From positions 62,001-126,000 of the forward strand of contig CAYOLV010000006.1 of the NCBI GenBank assembly GCA_964404895.1: a stretch of DNA of 64,000 nt. The letters run 5' to 3'. This document shows, one piece after another, positions 25,358 through 34,328 of this stretch (positions within the stretch are counted from its first letter, which is position 1; every line of letters begins with the position of its first letter). Under the pieces are notes generated by a model that was not told where the DNA came from, made no database searches, and saw nothing but the letters and a program-made list of their open reading frames with translations. The stretch comes from JBGSUZ01 sp964404895 (lineage in GTDB: Bacteria > Bacillota > Clostridia > Peptostreptococcales > Acidaminobacteraceae). Position numbers and translations under genes: made by a program.

Positions 25358-26686
25358 CTATTCTTTGATCTTGATGACTTTAACCCGTTCAACCCGTTTA
25401 TCTTCAACGGCGGTGACAATAAATTTCATTTTTTGTTCTTCCAGAATAAACTGGTCATCCACTTCAGGAATTCTTTCCATCCAATGGGTAATCATGCCCC
25501 CCACGGTGTCGTAGTCTCTGGACTCATCATCCATTTGAAGGTCTAAATCCAACTGGTGGCATAGTTTTTCTACGGTTAAAAGACCGCTGACAGACCAAAG
25601 TCCGCTTTCAATTTCAATAAACTCAGGGTCGCTTTCATCGTGCTCGTCGTCGATGTCCCCCATGACTTCTTCAATCAAGTCTTCTATGGTGACAATCCCT
25701 GAGAATCCGCCGTATTCATCGATTAAAACGCCCATATGGGTTTTAAGCTTTTGCATTTCTTTAAATAACTCGTCGATGCTCTTGTGTTCAGATACAAAGT
25801 AGGCAGGCTGCAATAAACTGCGCACATCTACCTGATCAAAACCTACTTTTCTGGCTTCCAAGAAGAAATCTTTCATATAGAGAATGCCGATGATACTGTC
25901 GCTATCCCCTTCAAATACGGGAACTCTGGAATACTTCTCTTCAAGGAGCTCATCAATATATTCAGATAAAGGTTTGTCAATATTGATCAAATACACCTTG
26001 GTTCGCGGTGTCATGACCTCTTTCGCCACCTTATCATCAAATTCAAAGATACTGTTGATCATTTCTTTTTCAGTTTCATTCAATACGCCGTGTTCCTGCC
26101 CAACTTCTACCAAAGAGCGAATCTCTTCACGGGAGACTTTCTCTTCTAAGCCACTAGCGTTCATGCCCACTAGTTTGATTAAAAAATTGGTGGATAGAGA
26201 AAGCAACTTAATAAAAGGATTGGCAATTTTGGAAACGAATAAAATCGGTTTCACCGAAAACATGGCAATGGTTTCTGATTTTTGCAACGCTATACGTTTT
26301 GGGAACAGTTCGCCAAAGACGAGCGTCACATAAGATAATAAGATGGTGACCACAACGAGCCCTAATTGCTGACCGTATGGCACATGATAACTTGCTAATA
26401 GACGCCCCACGTCGTCTGAAATACCTGTTGCTGCAGAAGCACTGGAAAAGAAGCTTGCCAAAGTAATGCCGACTTGAATGGTCGATAAAAACTTAGTGGG
26501 CTCTTCTAAAAGTTTTTCCAACAAATGTGCTTTTTTGTTGCCCTCTTCAGCCAACATATGAATTCGATTGCGATTCACCGAAACAATGGCCATTTCCGCA
26601 GAGGCGAAAAACGCATTGAGCAAAGTGAGAAAGGCGATCAAAATCAATTGGTAAATAAAATTCGTGGGTTCTGGGTCTGGTGACAT
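25358..26686 (-). CDS. CNNM/CorC-type transporter (DUF21, CBS pair, CorC-HlyC domain)
   Basis: The 442-residue protein has an N-terminal DUF21/CNNM membrane domain with four hydrophobic segments (about 1-200). A CBS-domain pair follows (about 210-340), recognisable by VAKEVMTPRTKVYLI and MGVLIDEYGGFSGIVTIEDL, then a C-terminal CorC_HlyC domain. Such proteins are linked to magnesium or cobalt efflux and are often named hemolysins for historical reasons. The ATG at 26686 has AGGAGGAG eight bases upstream, and an earlier in-frame start is rejected. That ribosome site lies in an 11-bp inverted repeat that could hide it in a longer transcript. Confidence 0.9.
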   Translation of the reverse strand: MSPDPEPTNFIYQLILIAFLTLLNAFFASAEMAIVSVNRNRIHMLAEEGNKKAHLLEKLLEEPTKFLSTIQVGITLASFFSSASAATGISDDVGRLLASYHVPYGQQLGLVVVTILLSYVTLVFGELFPKRIALQKSETIAMFSVKPILFVSKIANPFIKLLSLSTNFLIKLVGMNASGLEEKVSREEIRSLVEVGQEHGVLNETEKEMINSIFEFDDKVAKEVMTPRTKVYLINIDKPLSEYIDELLEEKYSRVPVFEGDSDSIIGILYMKDFFLEARKVGFDQVDVRSLLQPAYFVSEHKSIDELFKEMQKLKTHMGVLIDEYGGFSGIVTIEDLIEEVMGDIDDEHDESDPEFIEIESGLWSVSGLLTVEKLCHQLDLDLQMDDESRDYDTVGGMITHWMERIPEVDDQFILEEQKMKFIVTAVEDKRVERVKVIKIKE

Positions 26687-26693
26687 AAAATAA

Positions 26694-26747
26694 ACTCCTC
26701 CTAAAAATATGATATACAATTTAATAGTATCACAAGTTAGGAGGAGT
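26694..26747 (-). promoter_or_regulatory. inverted repeat that can mask the ribosome site of the CNNM gene
   Basis: On the minus strand ACTCCTCCTAA (26737-26747) is perfectly complementary to TTAGGAGGAGT (26694-26704), which holds the Shine-Dalgarno site of the downstream gene. The 32-base loop contains an AT-rich promoter-like stretch. If the transcript begins upstream, for example by read-through from carB, the ribosome site would be sequestered. Confidence 0.45.
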
Positions 26748-26821
26748 ATTTGATAAATTTATATTAAATTCTGAAGAATCTAGTCATTCATAGGAAGACA
26801 AGGTTCATTCCCTTATAAAAC

Positions 26822-29800
26822 TTAATCGTTCTTAATGTCGTAAACCTCAGTCTCAGCAGGGGATGCGATGGCAATCTTGGCCTGCAACCAGGCTTCAAAA
26901 GTGTCTAGTGACGTGTATACCGGAATATTTCTTTCCGCCGCCGCTCTTCTCATGGTGAACCCGTCTCGACTGGAATCATTTCCTTTCGTCGGCGTATTGA
27001 TGACCAACTGAGTCTCTCCTTTGTAGAGGAGATCCAAAATATTCGGGTGTTCTTCATCAATTCGATTGGTGATGGCTGCCTCAATGCCCATTTCTTTCAG
27101 ACACTGCGCCGTTCCAGCGGTGGCCACATACTTAAAGTCCAGTTGTTTTAACTGCTCTGCCAAGCCCTTAAATTCTTCCTTGTCTTGATCATTCAAGGTT
27201 ACCAAAATGGTAGGCTGAGGCGTTACCGGGGCATATTTTGCCGCCGCAAAGCCTTTATAGAGGGCTTCTTCGAAGGTTCTGCCAATCCCGAGGACTTCTC
27301 CCGTAGACTTCATTTCAGGCCCAAGACTAATTTCCACGTCTGGGAGCTTGTGAGTTGAGAAGACTGGAACTTTAACCGAAATCCATTTAGGCGATGGGTA
27401 CAGGTCTTCACCATATCCCAGATCGCTTAGATCCTCCCCTAAGGACACTCTTGTGGCTAACTCGACAATTGGCACTCCGCTGACCTTAGAAATGTATGGC
27501 ACGGTTCTAGAGGCTCTAGGATTGACTTCTATGACATAGAGTTCGTTTTCGTATTCGATGAACTGAATGTTGATCATACCTTTTATGCCAAGACCCAGTG
27601 CAATCTTCTTGGTATAGTCCACAATTTCGTCAATAATTTCTTTGCTGACCGTTTGAGCCGGGTACACCGTCATACTGTCTCCCGAGTGAACTCCCGCTCT
27701 CTCTAAATGCTCCATAATTCCAGGAATCAGTACGGTTTTACCATCTGAGATGGCGTCCACTTCCAATTCTTTTCCCATGAGGTATTTATCGATTAACACA
27801 GGGTTTTTCGTATCTTTCACAAAGGCATTTTCAAGGTAGTAAGTCAGTTCCTTGTCCGAGTGGCAAATTTCCATGCCTTGACCACCCAACACATAACTTG
27901 GTCTTACAATGACAGGGTATTTCAGGCGCACAGCCTCTTCAATGCCCTCTGCCACAGTATAAATCCCTTTGCCCTTCGGTCTGTTAATGCCTACAGATTC
28001 TAAGAAGGCGTCAAAACGTTCACGGTCTTCCGCTTGGTCGATTTGTTCAGCGCTGGTGCCGAAGATTGGGACTTTCTTCTCGCTTAAGAATTTCGCCAGT
28101 TTGATAGCTGTCTGACCGCCAAATTGGAGCATGACCCCATCTGGCTTTTCCTTGTCGATGATATTCAGCACGTCTTCCTCAGTGAGGGGTTCAAAGTACA
28201 ACTTGTCCGCCGTGCTAAAGTCCGTACTGACGGTTTCAGGGTTGTTGTTGATGATGATGGTCTCAATGCCTAAATTTCTTAGGGCTCTGACACAGTGCAC
28301 CGAAGCGTAGTCAAACTCAATGCCCTGACCAATTCGGATAGGCCCAGACCCTAGAACGATGACTTTCTTTCGGTCTGACACTTCCACTTCGTCAAAGGTT
28401 TCGTAGCTGGAGTAGTAGTAAGGGGATACCGCTTCAAACTCCCCTGCACAGGTATCTACCATGTGGTAAACCGGCATGATGTTCCAAATGCTTCTGAGCT
28501 TATAAACGTCTTCTGGCGACACCCCAACCAAATCCCCAATGCCCTTGTCTGAAAACCCTTTTCGCTTAAGACTTCTCAGCCAGTCTGGGTCAAGGTCTTC
28601 AATTTTACTGTTTTCCAGTCTGGTCTCTTCCTTGATAATCCCTTGAATCTTGTTGAGGAACCACTTGTCTACCCCAGTGATTTCAGCAATCTTGTCCAGT
28701 CGATAGTCTCTTCTGAGCATTTCCGCCAAGGCGAAAATCCGCTCATCGTCAGCTTTCATGACTCTATTTTTAAGGTCGTTAATGCCTAGTTTCTTATATT
28801 TTTTATGCTGTAAGTGGTATTGTCCCAGTTCTAAGGAGCGAATCCCCTTCAGGAAGGCCGCTTCAAAGTTGCTGCCAATCGCCATGATTTCCCCAGTGGC
28901 CATCATTTTCGTACCCAATACTCTGTTGGCATTTCCAAATTTGTCAAAAGGCCATTTTGGTATTTTGATGATGACGTAGTCCATACTTGGCTCAAAACAA
29001 GCGTAGGTCATGCCCGTCACCGCATTCTTGATTTCGTCTAACCCGTAGCCCAGAGCAATTTTCGCTGCCACTTTAGCAATGGGGTAGCCTGTGGCTTTGG
29101 AAGCCAGTGCAGAAGAACGGCTCACCCTTGGGTTGATTTCAATGACTGCGTATTCGAAGCTGGTAGGGTTCAGAGCAAACTGAACGTTACATCCCCCTTC
29201 TATTTCAATGGCGTCTATAATTTTAAGCGCCGAAGTTCTCAGCATTTGATATTCTTTGTCCGACAAAGTCTGACTTGGGGCAACGACTATACTGTCCCCT
29301 GTGTGGATTCCAACAGGATCCAGATTTTCCATGTTGCAAACGGAAATACAGTTTCCAAATCGGTCTCTCATGACCTCATATTCTACTTCTTTCCAGCCCT
29401 TAATGCTTTTTTCAAGCAATACTTGGTTCACTGGGCTGGCGTCTAGTCCAGACTTAAGAATGATGCGGAGTTCTGCTTCATCATCGGCTATACCGCCCCC
29501 TGTGCCCCCTAGGGTGTAGGCAGGTCTGACAATAACCGGGTAACCAATTTGCGCTGCGTAGGTCATGCCCGCCTCAAAGTCCGTGATAATGTCCGACATA
29601 ATGACCGGCTCGTCAATTTCGTTCATGAGAATTTTGAACAGCTCTCGGTCTTCGCCTTTTTTGATGCCCTCTATTTTTGTACCAATTAATTTCACGCCGT
29701 ACTTCTCTAAAATCCCTGCGTCGGTAAGCTCCAGTGCCATGTTTAGAGCTGTTTGCCCTCCCATCCCCGCAAGGAGACTGTCAGGTCTTTCTCTGGCAAT

Positions 29801-30031
29801 GACCTTTTCCACATACTCTAGAGTGATCGGCTCTATATAAATTCTGTCTGCTATTTCGTTGTCGGTCATAATGGTGGCAGGGTTTGAGTTGATGAGAACG
29901 ACCTCTACCCCTTCTTCTTTCAAAGCTTGGCAGGCTTGTGTGCCTGAGTAGTCAAATTCTGCGGCTTGTCCAATGACGATAGGTCCCGAACCGATGACCA
30001 ATACTTTTTTAATTTCTTTATTTAACGGCAT
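26822..30031 (-). CDS. carB: carbamoyl-phosphate synthase large subunit
   Basis: The 1069-residue protein is full length for CarB. It has two homologous ATP-grasp halves: the first begins KKVLVIGSGPIVIGQAAEFDY and the second KKVIVLGSGPIRIGQGIEFDY near residue 555. A C-terminal MGS-like allosteric domain follows after about 935. It makes carbamoyl phosphate from bicarbonate, ATP and the ammonia channelled from CarA, for pyrimidines and arginine. It starts 12 bases after carA with a TAGGAGGG ribosome site. No clear terminator follows its stop. Confidence 0.97.
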   Translation of the reverse strand: MPLNKEIKKVLVIGSGPIVIGQAAEFDYSGTQACQALKEEGVEVVLINSNPATIMTDNEIADRIYIEPITLEYVEKVIARERPDSLLAGMGGQTALNMALELTDAGILEKYGVKLIGTKIEGIKKGEDRELFKILMNEIDEPVIMSDIITDFEAGMTYAAQIGYPVIVRPAYTLGGTGGGIADDEAELRIILKSGLDASPVNQVLLEKSIKGWKEVEYEVMRDRFGNCISVCNMENLDPVGIHTGDSIVVAPSQTLSDKEYQMLRTSALKIIDAIEIEGGCNVQFALNPTSFEYAVIEINPRVSRSSALASKATGYPIAKVAAKIALGYGLDEIKNAVTGMTYACFEPSMDYVIIKIPKWPFDKFGNANRVLGTKMMATGEIMAIGSNFEAAFLKGIRSLELGQYHLQHKKYKKLGINDLKNRVMKADDERIFALAEMLRRDYRLDKIAEITGVDKWFLNKIQGIIKEETRLENSKIEDLDPDWLRSLKRKGFSDKGIGDLVGVSPEDVYKLRSIWNIMPVYHMVDTCAGEFEAVSPYYYSSYETFDEVEVSDRKKVIVLGSGPIRIGQGIEFDYASVHCVRALRNLGIETIIINNNPETVSTDFSTADKLYFEPLTEEDVLNIIDKEKPDGVMLQFGGQTAIKLAKFLSEKKVPIFGTSAEQIDQAEDRERFDAFLESVGINRPKGKGIYTVAEGIEEAVRLKYPVIVRPSYVLGGQGMEICHSDKELTYYLENAFVKDTKNPVLIDKYLMGKELEVDAISDGKTVLIPGIMEHLERAGVHSGDSMTVYPAQTVSKEIIDEIVDYTKKIALGLGIKGMINIQFIEYENELYVIEVNPRASRTVPYISKVSGVPIVELATRVSLGEDLSDLGYGEDLYPSPKWISVKVPVFSTHKLPDVEISLGPEMKSTGEVLGIGRTFEEALYKGFAAAKYAPVTPQPTILVTLNDQDKEEFKGLAEQLKQLDFKYVATAGTAQCLKEMGIEAAITNRIDEEHPNILDLLYKGETQLVINTPTKGNDSSRDGFTMRRAAAERNIPVYTSLDTFEAWLQAKIAIASPAETEVYDIKND

Positions 30032-30043
30032 ATTTTCACCCTC

Positions 30044-31093
30044 CTACTCTGCATAAGTTAAGAATTGATCAAACAAGTACGTGCTCTCTACGGGTCCCGG
30101 TGAAGCTTCAGGGTGGAATTGAACCGAGAAGATGGCTTTTTCCTTGTGCTTCATCCCTTCCACAGTCCCATCGTTTAAGCTCACATGGGTTTCCACTACA
30201 TTTTCAGGCAGCCTGTCCACGTAGTAACCGTGGTTTTGAGAGGTAATGTAGACTCTATTTTTTTCAATGTCCTTAACTGGGTGATTGCAACCTCTGTGAC
30301 CAAATTTCAGCTTTCCTGTTGAACCTCCAAGGGCAATGGCTAAAAGCTGATGTCCTAGACAAATACCTACCACGGGTTTTGCGGCGATCATCTTCTGAAC
30401 CTCTGCTACAATTCCTGCTAAATCCGCTGGATCTCCAGGGCCGTTAGAGAGGAAAATCAAGTCTGGGTTGCTTGCCAAGACTGCTTCTGCAGTGGTATCC
30501 GCTGGGAAAACTGTTAAATGGCAATCCCTCTTTTGGAAGTTTCTTAATATATTTAGTTTCACGCCGTAGTCTAGGACTGCCACACGCTTGCCCTTCCCTG
30601 GAATTTCGTAAACTTCCTTTGTGGAAACTTGGAAGACTGCTTGGGAATTGTCAAAGGCCGCCAGCTTGTCATAAATGGCTTTTGGAGTAAGTTCATCTAA
30701 TGTAATGATTCCTTTCATAGTGCCGTGGTTTCTCAATACTCTGGTAAGACCCCTAGTGTCTACCCCTTCTATGCCCATAATTTTATTTTGCTTTAGGTAG
30801 TGATCCAGTTCCATTTCCGATCTGAAATTGCTGGAAGCTTCACATTTTTCTCTGACCACAAACCCTCTGACCTTAGGCGATTTAGATTCCATGTCCTCTA
30901 AGTTAATGCCGTAATTTCCAATCAGCGGGTACGTCATGGTCACAATTTGTCCGTAATACGACGGATCGGTCAGCACTTCTTGGTAACCTGTCATGCCTGT
31001 ATTGAAGACCACTTCGCCTACGGCTGTATCCATGTGCCCAAAGGCAGTTCCGTTAAAGACCATGCCATTTTCTAAAATCAACTTTGCTTTCAT
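30044..31093 (-). CDS. carA: carbamoyl-phosphate synthase small subunit
   Basis: The 349-residue protein has the CarA N-terminal domain and a class I glutamine amidotransferase domain. Its catalytic Cys is in GICLGHQLLAIALGG and its His/Glu in VQFHPEASPGP. It hydrolyses glutamine to feed ammonia to CarB. A PyrR-type leader with an intrinsic terminator lies upstream, which suggests pyrimidine-responsive attenuation. It is transcribed with carB. Confidence 0.96.
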   Translation of the reverse strand: MKAKLILENGMVFNGTAFGHMDTAVGEVVFNTGMTGYQEVLTDPSYYGQIVTMTYPLIGNYGINLEDMESKSPKVRGFVVREKCEASSNFRSEMELDHYLKQNKIMGIEGVDTRGLTRVLRNHGTMKGIITLDELTPKAIYDKLAAFDNSQAVFQVSTKEVYEIPGKGKRVAVLDYGVKLNILRNFQKRDCHLTVFPADTTAEAVLASNPDLIFLSNGPGDPADLAGIVAEVQKMIAAKPVVGICLGHQLLAIALGGSTGKLKFGHRGCNHPVKDIEKNRVYITSQNHGYYVDRLPENVVETHVSLNDGTVEGMKHKEKAIFSVQFHPEASPGPVESTYLFDQFLTYAE

Positions 31094-31170
31094 TATTTAG
31101 ACCCCTTTCATGAGGCTGAGTAAAAATACACGAGTGCAATCTGCAGGTCATTTGTACCCCCAGGAGGTCT

Positions 31171-31275
31171 TTAAAAAACAAAAAGGGAAGTGACGATCCT
31201 TGTATCAAGCATCGCCGCTTCCCTTATTTTAAATTTCGGATAGATATATCCCTTGTTTTTTAATGCATTCATCAT
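31171..31275 (-). CDS. 34-codon leader open frame spanning the carAB attenuator
   Basis: An ATG at 31275 with AAAGAGGT upstream opens a frame of 34 codons, beginning MMNALKNKGYIYPK, that runs through both arms of the attenuator hairpin. It ends with TAA within the U-tract. A two-codon frame (ATG AAA TGA) overlaps its start. The arrangement recalls the pyrBI leader peptide of enterobacteria, where translation to the end of the frame prevents termination. No known family matches, and it may be fortuitous. Coding potential is weak evidence at this length. Confidence 0.35.
   Translation of the reverse strand: MMNALKNKGYIYPKFKIREAAMLDTRIVTSLFVF
31173..31225 (-). terminator. carAB leader attenuator terminator
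   Basis: A stem of AAGGGAAG/CTTCCCTT (31218-31225 with 31183-31190), extended by GGCGAT/ATCGTC, is followed on the minus strand by TTTTTGTTTTTT. It lies about 90 bases before carA and after the PyrR-type site, so it is the likely attenuator. Confidence 0.8.
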
Positions 31276-31290
31276 TTCATACCTCTTTCT

Positions 31291-31304
31291 GGCCTCACAG
31301 GACC
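31291..31304 (-). promoter_or_regulatory. PyrR-type RNA binding element in carAB leader
   Basis: On the minus strand GGTCCTGTGAGGCC fits the UCCNGNGAGGYU loop core of PyrR-binding RNA elements. It lies just downstream of the predicted transcription start and upstream of the terminator. In known cases UMP-bound PyrR binds this loop and favours termination. No pyrR gene is in the window. Confidence 0.65.
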
Positions 31305-31346
31305 AATTTAAAGTGTATTTTACATCAGCTATTAATTTCTTAAGCT

Positions 31347-31376
31347 ATTCTACAAGGAAATCCACCTGTTCGTCAA
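31347..31376 (-). promoter_or_regulatory. SigA-type promoter of carAB
   Basis: TTGACG (31371-31376) and TAGAAT (31347-31352) are spaced by 18 bases on the minus strand. A transcript would start near 31340 and include the PyrR-type leader. Between this promoter and carA the only other content is the leader and its short open frame. Confidence 0.65.
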
Positions 31377-31450
31377 GTAAAATTCCATGATAAATATGCA
31401 ATAATTATTATAAAAATTTACGCACTATTCTGAAAACTATTATTTATGCC

Positions 31451-32188
31451 TTAAAATCCAAGCGCCGCTCTCAAACCAAAATAAATAATCATAAATACAG
31501 GCTTAAGCCCGTAGTAAATCATGGGAATAAAAATGGCTGGTAGCATATTGGCAACGGGCATTTGCTTAATATCTAGCATTTTAAGTCCCAAGGCCACAAT
31601 AATTAATCCCCCCGCCGCACTCATGTCCGCAATGGCAATGTCAGTTATAAGAGGTCTTAAGGCTGAGGCTGACAAGGTCAACGCCCCTTGATAGAGGAAG
31701 ACGGGAATCGCAGAAAAGGCAACGCCAAATCCTAAAGACGATGCAAAAAGTACCGCTGACATGCCATCTATAGCCGATTTGGCAAAGAGGGTGGCATGGT
31801 TACCGCTAAGACCACTTTCAAATGAGCCTACCACTGCCATAGAGCCTACACAGTAGATCAATGTAGTGGTCACAAATCCTTTAGAAAAAGAATTCTCCCC
31901 TTCCTTGGGTTTCGTCTTCACAAATTTATGCTCAATCCAATTACTGAAATGTTCCAGTCTTTTTTCAATATCCAGCCACTGGCCTAAAGCACTGCCTATG
32001 ACCAAACTGAAAATGACCAGTAAAATACTCTCCACTTTAAAGGCATTGATTAAGCCAATCAACAACACGCAAAGGGACAAGCAATCAAAAATCAGTTTGT
32101 GATACTTTTCTGGAATTCTACCTTGAAATAATAACCCCAATAGGCCGCCTAAAACAATGGCGCCTCCGTTGACAATGGTTCCGAGCAT
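31451..32188 (-). CDS. DUF554 family membrane protein
   Basis: The 245-residue protein has about seven hydrophobic segments and the DUF554 (YdfK/YqgA) start MLGTIVNGGAIVLGGLLGLL. Other family marks are the central YCVGSMAVVGSFESGL and AAGGLIIVALGLKML. The function of the family is not known. It lies 17 bases after exonuclease III and is probably co-transcribed with it. Confidence 0.88.
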   Translation of the reverse strand: MLGTIVNGGAIVLGGLLGLLFQGRIPEKYHKLIFDCLSLCVLLIGLINAFKVESILLVIFSLVIGSALGQWLDIEKRLEHFSNWIEHKFVKTKPKEGENSFSKGFVTTTLIYCVGSMAVVGSFESGLSGNHATLFAKSAIDGMSAVLFASSLGFGVAFSAIPVFLYQGALTLSASALRPLITDIAIADMSAAGGLIIVALGLKMLDIKQMPVANMLPAIFIPMIYYGLKPVFMIIYFGLRAALGF

Positions 32189-32205
32189 TTTGCCGCCCCC
32201 TTATT

Positions 32206-32958
32206 TTATACCAATTCCAGTACAACCGGACAGTGGTCTGACCCCAAAATTTCTGCATGAATGGCAGCATCTTTCAGTCTCGGTTTTAAAGCCTCTGAGG
32301 TACAGAAATAGTCAATTCTCCACCCTGTATTGTTTTTTCTGGCGCTGGCTCTGTAGGACCACCAAGAATAGGCCCCAGTCACCTCTGGGTAGAAGTATCT
32401 GAAGGTGTCCACAAACCCCGCTTCGAGAAGGGCTGTAAATTTACCCCGCTCTTCATCTGTAAAACCAGGGTTTTTTCGGTTGGTTTTAGGGTTCTTAAGG
32501 TCAATTTCCTGATGAGCCACATTCAGGTCGCCACATACAATCACAGGTTTATGTTTTTGAAGCTTATCTAAATAGGCTCTAAAGTCGTCTTCCCACTCCA
32601 TTCTGTAATCCAGTCTCAAGAGCTCATCTTTCGAATTTGGGGTGTAGACTGTAATCATGTAGAAGTCTTCCATCTCTAAGGTGATGACACGACCCTCTTG
32701 GTCGTGTTCTTCTATGCCTATGCCGTAAGCAACGCCAATCGGCTCGTGTTTAGTAAAAATAGCCGTTCCGCTGTAACCTTTTTTAACGGCATAGTTCCAA
32801 AATTGGTGATAGCCTGGAAGTTCAAGGGGCACCTGTCCCGCTTGACATTTTGTTTCCTGCAGGCAAAAGAAATCCGCATCTTCTTGATTAAAATAATCCA
32901 TAAAGCCTTTCTGCAGGCAGGCTCTTATACCATTCACATTCCATGAAATTAATTTCAT
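32206..32958 (-). CDS. xth: exodeoxyribonuclease III / AP endonuclease
   Basis: The 250-residue protein matches the Mg-dependent ExoIII/APE1 fold. It shows KLISWNVNGIRA at the start, FFCLQETKCQ with the metal-binding Glu, VCGDLNVAH, and the catalytic C-terminal GSDHCPVVLEL. It cuts DNA at abasic sites and removes 3' blocks during base-excision repair. A GGAGC ribosome site precedes the ATG. It forms an apparent two-gene unit with DUF554. Confidence 0.95.
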   Translation of the reverse strand: MKLISWNVNGIRACLQKGFMDYFNQEDADFFCLQETKCQAGQVPLELPGYHQFWNYAVKKGYSGTAIFTKHEPIGVAYGIGIEEHDQEGRVITLEMEDFYMITVYTPNSKDELLRLDYRMEWEDDFRAYLDKLQKHKPVIVCGDLNVAHQEIDLKNPKTNRKNPGFTDEERGKFTALLEAGFVDTFRYFYPEVTGAYSWWSYRASARKNNTGWRIDYFCTSEALKPRLKDAAIHAEILGSDHCPVVLELV

Positions 32959-32993
32959 ACAATTTGCTCCTTTTTCATTATTATAATGATTAT

Positions 32994-33028
32994 AACAAAA
33001 AAAAGGTTACTGCAATAGTAACCTTTTT
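32994..33028 (-). terminator. intrinsic terminator of the kinase-EAL-phosphatase operon
   Basis: An 11-bp stem AAAAGGTTACT/AGTAACCTTTT (33001-33011 with 33017-33027) is followed on the minus strand by TTTTTTTGTT. It ends transcription from the PPP phosphatase gene before the exonuclease gene. Confidence 0.82.
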
Positions 33029-33069
33029 AACCACTTATAATGAAATTTTAACCTTTGCCAGTTGATTTT

Positions 33070-34278
33070 TTAACAGCAAGAATCCATGCGTTTTGGCCGA
33101 ATATCAATCGTCCCGTTCGCTGTGAGCCTTGCCCATTTAGCATGAACCGTAGGATATGCTGTCAATGGATTTTCTTCGTTATTGGGCCATTGACCACTGG
33201 AAAAAATGGTATACAGTCTGCCGTTAAAATGTTTCCTGAACCCAGCATCCATCCATTCATGACCTCTGAGCATTTGGTGAACCCCAATGGTCTCTATAAA
33301 ATCTAAAAATTGTTCTTCTGTAAAATAGTAACGTCCCATGCCTTCTCTAAGCTCCCCTTCTCCTAAATAAGGATCACTCCACATAAGGTTTTGGGTCATC
33401 GTCCTGCCGAAGGGGTCCATATGTTCTGAGTCGCTGAGCACGGAAAGGCTTTCCAAATATGTAAAATAGCCTTCTTCTGTTAAGATCGGTCTGGGAATTC
33501 CACCGTGAACTGCCATGGTAATCACTTTCCCTGTTCGGATCAAGGCAAATTGCCCCAACGTATCAAAAAAGGTCATGTAGGCCTTCAGAAGGGGTTCTGT
33601 TTCTGGGTGAACCTTGGAAAGTTGGATCAAATAGGTTGGGAAATAGTCTTCCTCAGGTTCTTCATCATACTTTCGGTAGGGCAATTTTACCTGTTTCGGC
33701 CCTAAGTAAATGCCCCCGTCGTGGTTTCCTCTAAGTAAAATAATGCGATCTGGCAAACAATATTTTAGGGCTAAAAGTCTGCCCATAATGGAAAGATGGG
33801 CTTTGCCTCGGTCGACGTAATCCCCCATAAATACCAGTTTATGAGGGTTGCCGTTGAGAGCGTTTTGAACCAAGCTGGTTCGTCTCACAATTTCCATTAA
33901 GCTAATCGGGTCTCCGTGGAGATCGCCAATCAAGTCATATTCAGTATTTTCCGCCCCCAGCAAGTAAATACGCTGCCCTCTTTTTCCTTCTTCAAATTTG
34001 GAAAAGGCTTCTTCTGTACTGATACAGCTTTCCAGTACCTTTCGATTAAGCTCATCCTCTTCCACCTCATGAATTGCAGCAACCCTGTCCATTAGCGCAA
34101 TGTGTAAATGGGTCAAGTGCATCCAATCAAAGTTAGGGTCTACCTCGCAGCGGTTGTGTCTCAGTTCTTGAACAAATAGAGATTCAAATGCTTCAAAAAA
34201 TTCCCTTTCACTGGAAAAATCCCCTTCTTCCAAATGGGTCTTTAAACAATCTAGTTCCTTTAAAAAATCTCGATGCAT
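33070..34278 (-). CDS. eukaryotic-type PPP-family Ser/Thr protein phosphatase
   Basis: The 402-residue protein contains the full PPP metallophosphatase set: YDLIGDLHGD (about 115), FMGDYVDRGK, LLRGNHDG, the AVHGGIPRP histidine and LRGHEWMD. These place it near PP1/PP2A-like enzymes rather than small serine phosphatases, with Asp replacing the Glu of the usual GNHE. About 100 helical N-terminal residues precede the catalytic domain and are not recognised. It is 50 bases after an EAL protein and in the same direction, and it precedes a terminator. That suggests it ends an operon with the hybrid kinase and EAL protein. Confidence 0.88.
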   Translation of the reverse strand: MHRDFLKELDCLKTHLEEGDFSSEREFFEAFESLFVQELRHNRCEVDPNFDWMHLTHLHIALMDRVAAIHEVEEDELNRKVLESCISTEEAFSKFEEGKRGQRIYLLGAENTEYDLIGDLHGDPISLMEIVRRTSLVQNALNGNPHKLVFMGDYVDRGKAHLSIMGRLLALKYCLPDRIILLRGNHDGGIYLGPKQVKLPYRKYDEEPEEDYFPTYLIQLSKVHPETEPLLKAYMTFFDTLGQFALIRTGKVITMAVHGGIPRPILTEEGYFTYLESLSVLSDSEHMDPFGRTMTQNLMWSDPYLGEGELREGMGRYYFTEEQFLDFIETIGVHQMLRGHEWMDAGFRKHFNGRLYTIFSSGQWPNNEENPLTAYPTVHAKWARLTANGTIDIRPKRMDSCC

Positions 34279-34328
34279 CTCTTCACGCCCCTCTCAAATG
34301 CCACTTTGTATAGGTCTCTATGAAGATT

